Assembly (NCBI GenBank): GCA_026168455.1
Contig: CM047431.1
Span: forward strand, 6,353,603-6,417,602
DNA: 64,000 nt
Reading direction: 5' to 3'
DNA from: Theocolax elegans
Lineage: Eukaryota > Arthropoda > Insecta > Hymenoptera > Cerocephalidae
Numbering within the stretch: the first letter of the stretch is position 1; each line of letters opens with the position of its first letter. Positions 1 to 12,600 of the stretch are shown here, in pieces. Made by a program: the position numbers and the translations under genes. Below the pieces are notes generated by a model. The model was not told the origin of the DNA and made no database searches. It worked only from the letters and a program-made list of their open reading frames with translations.

Positions 1-460
1 TGTTCTTAATTGTACCATCATTAGTTTGTTGATTTACACATTGAATTTGAGCAGAGATAATTAAATAATTACGAGCGGGCAAGCACGGGCATCACGCATG
101 CGCAGTTGTGGCTTACGAGAAGGCGGGCGATTTAAAATTTAAAAAAACGTGAAAATTGTTATAACCACACTGAAAAAATAGTTAACAGTTAACCACACTG
201 AAAAAAATAGTTAACGATGTATTTTTATTTATATTTAATAGACATTACAGAAAAATTAATAGTACCATCTGAAGTTTCGAGAAAAAAAAATTATTGTCAG
301 GTTGCAGATGGAAACGTTGAAAGCAGCGTGCACAACAGCTGTTTAACAATTAAAAGACGTATTAAATATTCTTTTTCATTTGTTCTTAATTGTACCATCA
401 TTAGTTTGTTGATTTACACATTAAATTTAAGCAAAAATAATTAAATAGTTACCAGCGGGC
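1..460. repeat. 80-bp direct repeats 380 bp apart, plus a short tandem repeat
   Basis: The first 80 bases recur at 381-460 with a few substitutions, both copies beginning TGTTCTTAATTGTACCATCA. Between them, at about 162-214, a 27-bp motif containing AACCACACTGAAAAAA is tandemly duplicated. No coding potential is recognised. A similar ACCACACTGAAAAAAT string recurs near 47190, so this is probably debris of a dispersed element of unknown type. Confidence 0.6.
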
Positions 461-2363
461 CTATGAAGGCAGGCGTCTTAAAATCGCAAAAAAAGCAAGT
501 AACGCTCGGTTATTAGAGCCTGTAACCCCGTTTTTTGGTTATAATCCTAAAGAAGATGCATTATTATAAAGCTTTTATAGTTTTTTCATAAAAAAAGTCA
601 AAAGTTTTATTATTTATGAGGCTTATGTGGATATTTGAGACTTATATAGAAAAGTCGTCTATAACTCGTTTTGGGTTGAGATATTGAAAAGTAAGTACGG
701 CCCCATCTTAGTCAATAACCTGAGGGATAGTTTATTTTTAAAAACATGAAGCAAATCAATAATAAAAATATGATCCACATAAATACCCTATCCATGCATA
801 ATGTATATATGGGCTATTTCACGTCAAGTGGTACGATGAAAATTTTAAATCACTCCAAATTTTGTAAAAAGACTGGAAATATCTTCCAGAAGATAGAAAA
901 AAAATTTGAGGTGTTAAAAATATTTTGCCTAAGAGTTATTCCACCATGAAAAATGGAAATTTTTCAATTTTTTAGAGAAATTATTATTTTCAAAGCCATT
1001 TGTCTCAAAATCTATTGATTTTTTTGAAAATACATTATAAACAACTTTTGTTCAAAATAATCTTTAGAACTTATCTACTTGGGTTACAATTCTTAATTTT
1101 AAAATCTCGAAGAGATAGAACGCCCGGAAATATTGAATATCATAAAAAGGCGACCACGCCACAATCGATTTTCATCTAGCACCGCTCAAAAGATCACATT
1201 TTTTGAGAGCTTTCGAATGGCTGTAGTTAGATTATTGGCCAAGACCGCTGGTGCAAGTTATGCCCTAAAATACATGAAAATTCGTGATTTTATGAGGTTT
1301 ATGGCGTATAACTTACACCAGCAGTCTTGGCCAATAATATAACCACAGCCATTCGAAAGCTTTCCGAAAATGTGATCTTTTGAGCGGTGTTAGATCAAAA
1401 TCGATCGTGGCGTGGTCGCCTTTTTTGATATTCTATATTTACGGTCGTTCTATCTCTTCGAGATTTTAAAATTAAGAATTGTAACCCAGGTAGATAAGTT
1501 CTAAAGATTATTTTGAACAAAAGTTGTTTCTAATGTTTTTTCAAAAAAATTAATAGATTTTGAGATAAATGGCTTTGAAAATAGTAATTTCTCTAAAAAG
1601 TTGAAAAATTGCCATTTTTCATGGTGGAATAACTCTTAGGCAAATTATTTTTAACACCTAAAATTTTTTTTCTATCTTCTGGAAGATATTTCCAGTCTGT
1701 TCACAAAATTTGGAGTGATTTAAAATTTTCATCGTACCACTTGACGTGAAATAGCCCATATATATATATTAAATTACGTATATAATATTATTTATATATA
1801 TATAATTGTATGGAAAGGTATTTTTCGATACGCCGTGCGCGGAGACGCGATTTTACGCACGCTCTGAACAACTGGCGTGGTGAAATCTCGCTCCGCACAG
1901 GTTGTATCGAAAAATATAGTTCGATACAAGTGCGTTAATGTGATTTGATCCTTGTATGGCCTTTCACCCTCGCTTTGCTCGGGCGCAAACCTCCATACGA
2001 GGATTAAATCACATTTACGCACTAGTATCGAAATGTACTATATCTGAACACAGTCTTTATTATTGATTTGCTTTGTGTTTTTAAAAATAAACTATCCCTC
2101 AGGTTATTGACTAAGACGGGGCCGTACTTACTTCTCAATTTTTCAACCCAAAACGAGTTATAGACGACTGTCTACATAAGTCTTAAATACCTACATAACC
2201 CTCATAAATAATAAACACTTTTGACTTTTTTTATGAAAAAACTATAAAAGCCTTATAATAATGCATCTTCTTTAGGATTATAACCAAAAAACGGGGTTAC
2301 AAGGTCAAATAACCGAGCGTTACTTGCTTTTTTCGCGATTTTAAAACGCCTGACTTCATAGGC
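460..2363. mobile_element. Large foldback (palindromic) element, about 1.9 kb
   Basis: The left arm (about 460-1262) is the reverse complement of the right arm (about 1308-2363) at high identity. For example, the run of T and G around 527-540 and the block at 560-590 recur inverted at 2240-2300, and TTCGAATGGCTGTAGTTA near 1213 pairs with the matching block near 1345. The spacer is about 45 bp. The right arm is longer because about 260 bp at 1775-2045, itself containing a small palindrome, has been inserted. No transposase is encoded, so it is a non-autonomous foldback or a long-TIR derivative. Target duplications could not be defined. Confidence 0.8.
1918..2038. mobile_element. Small MITE nested in the foldback
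   Basis: The stretch between GTTCGATACAAGTGCG (about 1919) and CGCACTAGTATCGAAATGTAC (about 2015-2035, reading as the inverse) is a near-perfect inverted repeat around a GC-rich loop containing CTCGCTTTGCTCGGGCG. The same terminal sequence and loop motif recur in the larger element at 56453-57052, so both belong to one MITE family. It sits in only one arm of the surrounding palindrome, so it arrived after the palindrome formed. Confidence 0.6.
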
Positions 2364-3562
2364 GTCACAACCGCACATGCGTATAGTGCGCCCGTTCGGT
2401 CAGCTAATTATTTACTATTGTTTCTAATTGATTCCCATTAATAAATACAAAGTTTGACGATTGTACAATTACGTACAGATAGTGTACATTTTTTTATTTA
2501 CTCATAGTAGAGTTAAATATCAATGATTCGAAGGGTACTTTTTCCCTTTTTTACGATTTTAATATCTCGTGCGGTTGAAAAGCTCGTGCGCATGTGAATC
2601 TCGCACTTTCGATGGCCGCGCACGCGCAGTAGCTGAAAACGGACTGTCAATCGGACGATGTTGCTTTTTTAATATTTTTGCGTTATACCGTTATTTTTTC
2701 GGAAAAGTGAGGGTAGTACAATTAAGTACGAAAATGGTACAATTTTTTTGGGCGCCTACGCTGACATAAAAGCAATTCTAAAACGAGTAACCGACCTCTG
2801 AATATTCCTATACTTTCGCATTTTTTTTCTCAAAAACTAAGAGGGTACAATTAAAATTTCTTGCATTTTTAAAAGTACAATTAGAAATACAGCCGTTAGC
2901 ATTTTTTTTCATGAAATTCCATGGGTTGGTGGGCTGGGGTAGTGTCGGTGGAATTGTGGGTGTATTGTTACCAACGAAGATAGACCTGTATAAAATGCCA
3001 GGTCCCCAAGGAAATGTGTCGCCTTGTTATATAGTACTTCGGCTCCCCAACAGCTAGGCGACGCTAGCGTCGATTTGTGGTACGATCCCAGGCACCGCAA
3101 ACCCATCTTTAAAATTACTTCTACAACCATGCGTCCAAAATATGCGCGTGCGCAAAATCGCTTTATGTAACTAGATTTCCTCAAGGATATTCGTAATTTT
3201 ATTTGTATTGCAAACTTTTAGGACAAAAGGTTGTGTGTGTATATATATTTCAATACTTTGCAATTAGCTTTTGGTAAGGTTGGCAATACAATAAAACTAG
3301 CAATGATATAGTGACGTTTGCGCATGAGCATATTTTCGACGCAAGGATGTACAGCGACTCTAAGTCCGATCCAACAGACCAACAGTGCATGCATTGCATG
3401 TACGAAAAAAAAAAACAATAACCGTAACCAATGAAAAAAGACATTTATGAATTTGTGATAAACAGTTTGTATATTGTTTTATTATCGTTAATTTAACGTT
3501 TGTTAAATTCTAAACAAAATTTTTAATTACCTTTTTGATGATTTTATACAATTATTATTAAT
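2364..3562. other. Unassigned region upstream of DPH2 exon 1
   Basis: No protein family is recognised on either strand. Between 2461 and 2885 the string GTACAATT or a close variant recurs five times or more, suggesting more element debris. The part from about 2900 to 3560 is less repetitive and precedes the first DPH2 coding exon, so it is the likeliest place for the promoter and 5' UTR. No TATA box or initiator stands out clearly enough to call. Confidence 0.4.
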
Positions 3563-3616
3563 ATGATGGACTTAACTGAGTGCATTAAGTGGATAAAACG
3601 AGGATCTTTTAAGAAG
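3563..3616 (+). CDS. DPH2: DPH2 coding exon 1
   Basis: ATG ATG opens an 18-codon exon reading MMDLTECIKWIKRGSFKK and followed by the donor GTATTTG at 3617. It joins in phase 0 to exon 2. The joined stretch aligns without gaps to the family N-terminal helix that precedes the L-Q-x-P-D motif (human YELERVAGFVRDLGCERV). An in-frame TGA at 3539 and the lack of any AG between there and 3563 argue that translation starts here. The second ATG has A at -3 and G at +4. It is short and lies 42 kb from exon 2, so gene-prediction software would easily miss it. Confidence 0.82.
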
Positions 3617-6600
3617 GTATTTGTTTAGAGATTATAAATATACTATATAATAGTTACTTTGAAATGGTTACTAATACAATTTCACACCAATGTACTGCTA
3701 AAATATTTTATTTTATAATTGTGTATGTCTGACAGATATTATATGTACATATATATTAGTTACAATTTTAAATTCTTTACATTCATTTATAAAAGCAACA
3801 AAACTTATTTATTATATTTTATTTTTAAAAGTATCTATTTTCATGTTTTGTTTTGTTTAAAATTTGTTGTTCCCTTTTCTGATTTGTCTTTTAAATATTA
3901 TTGATATATATATTTTCTCTCCTCTGATTTTGTTTTTAAAACAATTTTCGATATGGATGTATGTAGATAGATATATATTTTAATCTACATTTATATTCAG
4001 TTTGTTGGTAAATAACCTCAGTTTTGATGACAATTGTTTTATGGTTTGTATATTGACGAAGTAAATTTATAATTTTATTTTACGACCATATGTATTCATT
4101 TTAATATAATTTTACTTATTTTCTGACCGAAATATATATATATATGAAATCTGTCAGACATAAGACATAAGATCTGCCTTTTATTTATTGCTTTTTTGAA
4201 TGTTATTATTACATTATTAATTTACAATAGAAAAATTTTATTTACATTGACAATTTATTAGGTTAGTTTGTATAATCATTCTATAATTACTGCAAAGTAA
4301 ATTTAGTGTATAATATATTTGATAAACCAATTTAAAATATGTGAAAAAGTTAGGTATTATTTAAACTAAAGGCAGATATTATATGTCCAACAGATAGTAA
4401 ATATATATATATCTGTCAGAAAATAAGTAGAATTTTACTAAAATGAATACACTCTGTTGTAAAATGAATTTATCAATCCGAAAAATTATTAGAAAACACA
4501 TCGTCAATAGGCAAACCACGAAAAAAATAAAATGTCATCAAAACTTGAGTTATTTTAGAACAAACTAAAGCAACTGGTAAATTAAAATATATATGTGTCT
4601 ATGTATATCAATATCGATAATATTTTAAAAATTAAACTAAAAGAGAGAAAATAAGATTTTTAAATAAAAAGAAACAATATAAATATAAAAACATACTTTT
4701 AAAAATAAAAAAACTAATAACAAAATTTATGTATTCTGTTGCTTCAATAAATCATGTAAAGAAATCAGCCTAAACTAAATTTTATTTTGATAAAAATGAG
4801 TACTGACGTTAATTTTTAAATTATTAAATGAGGAATATAATGGTGCTTACAATCTCAAAAAAAATATATTATTATATATACTTCATTTTTTTTATTTTCT
4901 ATATGTGCATATACTTATACATTTTTTTATTTCATGAATTTAACGGACAATTAGTCCTTATACAATAGAAATAATTATTATAGTGACTTAAGAAGAAGAA
5001 AAGACCTTAATAAGATATAAAAACATTTACAAATAGTTTTAAATCTACCTAAGTAGTTAGATATTCCATAGACGATACAGTCATGGTACAGTGGCATAAA
5101 AATAATAATTGCGAATTGATGAATATTCATTAAGTAGTTTACAATTACATAGGTCAACTGCTCTATAACTAAATAAAGCTAAATCATCCTCGTCTAAATG
5201 GATTATATATCTTATAAATAAAATGAAGATCATAAAATTTGTAAAGTATGAAGTTGAGACAATTTAAATTTACATATTACCATCCATAATTATGGTCATA
5301 AAAGCTCATGGGTCTATGTAACCTGTATGCTAGATAGCGAAAAAATCTATGTTGTATTGATTCTAACTTATTAATTAAATAAAATTTATACGGGTTATAT
5401 ATCAATTTAGATGCCAATAGGGGATTATTCGAGACATTATAAGAAAGTTTAACATCATCAGCATAGATCAGAATATTTACAAACTTGATAGTATCTGGTA
5501 GGTCATTTATGAAAATTATAAAAAGAAGAGGAGATTCCTAAGGGACTCCTGATTCAATTTTTACAAAACTAGAAATCTGATTATACAGTCTAACTGCTTG
5601 TTTCCTGTCATTCAAGTATTACACTAGCCACTTATGGAGATTATTTATTGTGCCAAAGTTCCACACCTTTTGTAATAATCTAGCATGGTTTACCTAATCA
5701 AATGCTTTCGAAAAGTTTATATAGATTGGATCAGTATGACAATTGATGTTGAGAGTTTCATTAATGTAATTACAAAACAGTAACAAATTAGGGATTCTAG
5801 ATGTATTTTTAACAAAACCATGTTAAAACTTAGAAATCTTGGAAAAAACAAAATTTAACAACATACAGGCAATAGGTGCATCAAAGATTTTTGATAATAA
5901 ACCCAATATTGACAGCTATGCAGTTTCTATCACTTTTTTAAAAATTGGTTGAACATAAGCCTTCCAAATAGTACGGAAGCATCCTGATTTTGAAGATTCA
6001 GAGTAAAGATTAATCACTGGATCTCTTAACTGTGGCCAGCATTTACTGATAAAGCATGTGCGTATAAATGCACAAACGCTCGTCTTTGTAAATCGTCTGT
6101 GCGTGCATTCAATTTTGAGAAAATTAGAAAAACTTTTTGGGTGCTAGCACCCAGCACCCAAAAAGAAATCCCCTTTCCTGACGTTTAAAAGTTGAAATAG
6201 TAATATTTTCAAAGGCTATATCGATTGTGCGTGCAACGCACAAACGGCACCCGAAATAAAAATTACGCTATCTTAATCATTTATAATATAAATAACTATA
6301 TTTTAAATTTGCGTCTTTTGCCAATTCCGCGTTTCCTAATTCCACGAAGCGTCTCTAGCACCCAAAATTAAAAAAGCCATAATAATCGCGTGTTAACTAA
6401 ATAGTTTTGTTATCTTCTCAGCCTACATCGTCTGTTCGAACGATGCACAATCGACACCCGAAAGAATAATTGCTTAATTGTAAACTAATAAATAAATATA
6501 AGGCAACAAAAAAAGCAGTACCCAAACCTATTGTATTATTAAATTAAATAAAGTACAATTCGTACTGCCAACACATTAATTTGACTACGCGATAATTGTA

Positions 6601-9600
6601 CCTTCCATAAATTACAGTCAGAATAAAAATTAAAACGAAATTGAAAAAATAATTAATATTTTTAAATTGCGAGTTTGCAGCTATTAATGCGGATATGCGC
6701 AAGCGCAGACTCAGGGCCGCCAATCTAAACATTATCGAGTGACTTGAAGAGTCAATTTTGGGTGCTAGACTCTTGGTGGAATTAGGAAACGCGGAATTGA
6801 AATTCCCTAGCTGGCCGACCCAAAAGACGCAAATTTAAAATATAATTATTTATATTATAAATAATTAAGATAGCGTAATTTTGATTTCGGGTGCGTTACA
6901 CGCACAATCGATATAGCCTTTTAAAATATTTCTATTTCAACTTTTAATCGTCAGAAAAGGGGTTTTCTTTTTGGGTGCTGGGTGCTAGCACAAAACGATA
7001 ACAAAAAGTTTTTCTAATTTTCTCAAAATTGAAGGCACGCACAGACGATTTACAAAGACGACTGTTTGTGCATGTACACGCACATTCGATCGATAAATAA
7101 ATAGTTGGCGAAAAGTTTAATTTAAAAAATCTGGACGCTAACTTCCAACTGCTCGTTGAAACATACACTCTCTTTAGAGAAATATGATTACCAATAGCAT
7201 TATGAACTACCAAATAGAACTTATATACTTTATCGTTGAGATTGCAACCTTGAAGTTGGCAAGTCCAATCCGTTTCGGCCAAAACCATGTAGAGAATCAT
7301 ATAGTCCACCCGTTTAAAGTTTGTATTAACTATATTAATATTACAATTTTAAAGATTGTTACGACCTTCTATTTTAAAATATGCACCTATATTTAAAATA
7401 GAACAGCTATGCTAGTGTACCCTCAACAGAACACTTTCCGCAAGACGACCAGGCGGTCATATTGGACGCCATTAAAAATCAAGTAATAGACGATTATGTA
7501 AATGAACTAGTTAAAATAGTAAACCGCGATAATATTAAGACTATCTCAAGGATCTCCAACAATAGAATATGCATATATCTCAATTCAAAGAAACTAACCG
7601 ATGAACTAATAGACGAAAAGAAAAGTATAAAATTAGGAAATAAAAAACTATATTTCAGATCGTTAATCTCTCGATCAAAAAGAATTATATTATCAAATAT
7701 GAGACTCTCCATTCCACACGAAACCTTAAAGAAAATATTGTTAAACTTCCATGTTAAGTTAGAATCTAGAGTATCCTTTGTAAGGGCTAGAATCTCCATC
7801 CCAGGTTATGCACGTATAGTCAGTTTCCAAAGACACCTATCCGTCCATCCCGAAAGTGCAGCAAATATCCCAAAATCATTTCAAGTAGAATACGCAGGAA
7901 CCAAATTCCGCATATTCTCCTCAATTGACACAATGACATGCTTTATTTGCAAAGAAATAAGGTCACGCAGCGAAACAGTGCCCAATAAATGTAAACATAT
8001 TAAATAATCAACAAGAACTAAATGATGTAAATAATCGCGTTACAGAAAATCCCACTCTCAATTTTCCACCACTAGTAAGTAAACAAAGTAATCTAAACGA
8101 TGTGAACACCAATGTATCTACCGAAATATTACGTATTACACACCGGCACGAAAACGAAATAATAACAACAAATGTACATAAATGAGCCGCATATCCCTGG
8201 AAAAAATCACTGATTTATCCGACCCTCTAAAAATCCCAAACAACTCTAAATAAAAGTGGATTCAGAAGACCAATATCACCTTTGACAATATCTTCAGCAC
8301 CAATAGAAAATACAGGTCTTTTTCTGGCTCAGAGTCAAGCTTAAAATCCCTCTCCGAAATAACTTGTAACGGAGTGAATCTTGCCGGACATTGCTCAGAT
8401 TCCAGGATTCAGGTTTTTAAAGAATTTGAAATAAAGTATCACTATTTATAATAAAAACTAATTATTATTAAGACTATGTACAGATATAAAAAAATAACAA
8501 AGATATAATGTAAATGTTGCCAGCCCGCCTGGTCTTGGTCGGGTGAAATAGCTAATTAGTCTGTAATCAAATCAAGATAAAATACTTAATTATTACGCAA
8601 TCTACGAACTTTACAACGCTGTCTTATAACTAGTTTCCTAAACGGACGCAACTAACGGTTATTGTGTATGCTCGTACGGCACTACGGTTCGGGCTAGTAT
8701 GTATGTTTACGGAGGTGCGGTCGGGATAATCCACGTGTGCTCACGAGGACACGGTCAGAGTAATCTACGTGTGCTCACGAGGATACGGTCAGGATCGATA
8801 ATCTACGTGTGCTCACGAGGGTGCGGTCGGGATAATCCACGTGTGCTCACGAGGATACGGACAGGATTAGACACCACGTGTGCTCACGAGGTGCCTACGG
8901 TAGGATGCGGTTACGGTAACGGTCGGTACGGTATACGGTAACCGTTTTTACGAACGTGTGCTCACGAACGTATCCACGGTTGCTGCACTAGGTCGGAGAA
9001 AGGGGCTGGTCGTGTGCTCACGGCCAGTCCGATCTGTCGTCCAGTTGCAGACTGCCTACTGGTGGTTTCGGTGCGCCTTATATACCCGATTCTACGAGAG
9101 CGCGCATGCGTATAACGCCTGCCCCCACTCCGGACGGGGTCAATGAACTGGCGAGTAGGCACAGGCACAGTAGTGGGAGGCGGTCAAAGACTCTAATCTA
9201 TTTATAGCGCGGTCGTTGAACTCGCGTTTAACGGCACGTGTCTATCGCGAAGCTATATTAATATACTACGTACTTATTATATTATATAATATTAACAATT
9301 TATAAAATAATTTTACGCAATACTAGTGCGTGTGTTTATCACACGTCACATTCCCCTCTTTCTTCGGAGAGTAAAAATTGGTAATTTTTATTCTTAAAAA
9401 AAATATATATAACCCTACAAAATAAAATTAAGAGTATAAGAATAACGCATTGAAAGTGTGAAAAATTAAATTTACCGCTCGAAGTGGTCCTACATGACGA
9501 ATGGTTTATTTGCAAAGAAATAAGGTCACGCAGCGAAACAGTGCCCAATAAATGTAAACATATTAAATAATCAACAAGAACTAAATGATGTAAATAATCG

Positions 9601-12600
9601 CGTTACAGAAAATCCCACTCTCAATTTTCCACCACTAGTAAGTAAACAAAGTAATCTAAACGATGTGAACACCAATGTATCTACCGAAATATTACGTATT
9701 ACACACCGGCACGAAAACGAAATAATAACAACAAATGTACATAAATGAGCCGCATATCCCTGGAAAAAATCACTGATTTATCCGACCCTCTAAAAATCCC
9801 AAACAACTCTAAATAAAAGTGGATTCAGAAGACCAATATCACCTTTGACAATATCTTCAGCACCAATAGAAAATACAGGTCTTTTTCTGGCTCAGAGTCA
9901 AGCTTAAAATCCCTCTCCGAAATAACTTGTAACGGAGTGAATCTTGCCGGACATTGCTCAGATTCCAGGATTCAGGTTTTTAAAGAATTTGAAATAAAGT
10001 ATCACTATTTATAATAAAAACTAATTATTATTAAGACTATGTACAGATATAAAAAATAACAAAGATATAATGTAAATGTTGCCAGCCCGCCTGGTCTTGG
10101 TCGGGTGAAATAGCTAATTAGTCTGTAATCAAATCAAGATAAAATACTTAATTATTACGCAATCTACGAACTTTACAACGCTGTCTTATAACTAGTTTCC
10201 TAAACGGACGCAACTAACGGTTATTGTGTATGCTCGTACGGCACTACGGTTCGGGCTAGTATGTATGTTTACGGAGGTGCGGTCGGGATAATCCACGTGT
10301 GCTCACGAGGACACGGTCAGAGTAATCTACGTGTGCTCACGAGGATACGGTCAGGATCGATAATCTACGTGTGCTCACGAGGGTGCGGTCGGGATAATCC
10401 ACGTGTGCTCACGAGGATACGGACAGGATTAGACACCACGTGTGCTCACGAGGTGCCTACGGTAGGATGCGGTTACGGTAACGGTCGGTACGGTATACGG
10501 TAACCGTTTTTACGAACGTGTGCTCACGAACGTATCCACGGTTGCTGCACTAGGTCGGAGAAAGGGGCTGGTCGTGTGCTCACGGCCAGTCCGATCTGTC
10601 GTCCAGTTGCAGACTGCCTACTGGTGGTTTTGGTGCGCCTTATATACCCGATTCTACGAGAGCGCGCATGCGTATAACGCCTGCCCCCCACTCCGGACGG
10701 GGTCAATGAACTGGCGAGTAGGCACAGGCACAGTAGTGAGGAGGCGGTCAAAGACTCTAATCTATTTATAGCGCGGTCGTTGAACTCACGTTTAACGGCA
10801 CGTGTCTATCGCGAAGCTATATTAATATACTACGTACTTATTACTATTATATAATATTAACAATTTATAAAATAATTTTACGCAATACTAGTGCGTGTGT
10901 TTATCACACGTCACATTCCCCTCTTTCTTCGGAGAGTAAAAATTTGGTAATTTTTATTCTTAAAAAAAATATATATAACCCTACAAAATAAAATTAAGAG
11001 TATAAGAATAACGCATTGAAAGTGTGAAATAATTAAATTTACCGCTCCAAGTGGTCCTACATAACGAATGGTTCCTGTGTGTGGGTTGAGTCGTAAGTCT
11101 TTTTATTTTAATGTAACAGCTGCCCTGCGGCTTCTATAGGTATTATCACGGTGTTTACGGAGTTTTCATAATGCGGCTTGATATCTTTGACGTGAATATG
11201 TTTAGTTATTCGGCCATTTCTTTGTAAATCAAAAATAACTGGAGATATTTTTCGTTTTACTACGTACGGTCCATCAAATTTAGGTGCTAGCTTTGCATTA
11301 AATTTTTCTGCTTTGTTAGACAGCTTAAAAGTCTTCATCCATACCTTATCACCTATATTTGGTGTCCATGCTCTTCGTCGAAGATCGTAGTGCTTTTGTT
11401 GTTTTGGAAACTTTGGGCGAGATTTATTTTAACTAATTCAATAGAGTCGTGTATCCTCTTAATGCGGTTTCGGTATTACAAGTAGCACTACTTGTTGGTT
11501 GATGGATGGTAAATTCTCTTCCATGATTCAGGTATGCAGGGGAAAATCCAGTAGAATCACTGTGAGCGGTATTATATGCGAAGGCAATTTCGGGTAGGTG
11601 TTATCCCACTTGGTTTGATTTTTCTCTATATTGTGCAATTATAGTTTTAATTACACGGTTTGCTCTTTCACGGGATTACATTGCGGTGTATATGGCGGTG
11701 TCTTTCGGTGTGTAATTCCGTGATTCTTTAATAAGTCTTCTACTTCTTTACTAATAAATTGTTTACCATTATCGCTGACTATAGTTTTTGGGCATCCGTG
11801 TCGGAGAATTACTTGTTCTTTAATGGCTTTTGCAATAGCTTTTCCGGTGGCTTTATTCAAAGCTCTCAGTTCTATCCATTTGGTAAAACGATCTTGCATT
11901 ACAAGTAACCAAATTTTTCCGTTAGTGGATCGAGGTTGTGGTCCTACAAGACGAATGGTTCCTGTGTGTGGGTTGAGTCGTAAGAGTCTTTTATTTTAAT
12001 GTAACAGCTGCCCTGCGGCTTCTATAGGTATTATCACGGTGTTTACGGAGTTTTCATAATGCGGCTTGATATCTTTGACGTGAATATGTTTAGTTATTCG
12101 GCCATTTCTTTGTAAATCAAAAATAACTGGAGATATTTTTCGTTTTACTACGTACGGTCCATCAAATTTAGGTGCTAGCTTTGCATTAAATTTTTCGGCT
12201 TTGTTAGACAGCTTAAAAGTCTTCATCCATACCTTATCACCTATATTTGGTGTCCATGCTCTTCGTCGAAGATCGTAGTGCTTTTGTTGTTTTTGAAAAC
12301 TTTAGGCGAGATTTATTTTAGCTAATTCAATAGAGTCGTGTATCCTCTTAATGCGAGTTTCGGTATTACAAGTAGCACTACTTGTTGGTTGATGGATGGT
12401 AAATTCTCTTCCATGATTCAGGTATGCAGGGGAAAATCCAGTAGAATCACTGTGAGCGGTATTATATGCGAAGGCAATTTCGGGTAGGTGGTTATCCCAC
12501 TTGGTTTGATTTTTCTCTATATATTGTGCAATTATAGTTTTAATTACACGGTTTGCTCTTTCCACGGGATTACATTGCGGTGTATATGGCGGTGTCTTTC

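Larger units (their letters stand above)
7942..11067. repeat. 1563-bp tandem duplication covering LINE flank plus LTR
   Basis: Bases 7942-9504 are repeated almost identically from 9505 (offset 1563). The unit holds the end of the LINE ORF1 fragment, the target site AACT, a whole LTR and about 150 bp of gypsy internal sequence. This is why two LTRs lie in the same orientation at this end. Near-identity between copies means the event is recent or is an assembly duplication. Confidence 0.9.

Noticed and set aside
2909..3184. 91-codon minus-strand frame upstream of DPH2
   Set aside because: No recognisable domain, and open in a short AT/GC-mixed stretch; not supportable as a gene.
8699..9168. 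Open frames in the gypsy LTRs (also 10261-10771 and 17908-18411)
   Set aside because: They translate the 34-bp minisatellite and flanking LTR promoter sequence; they are not conserved as proteins in the third LTR.
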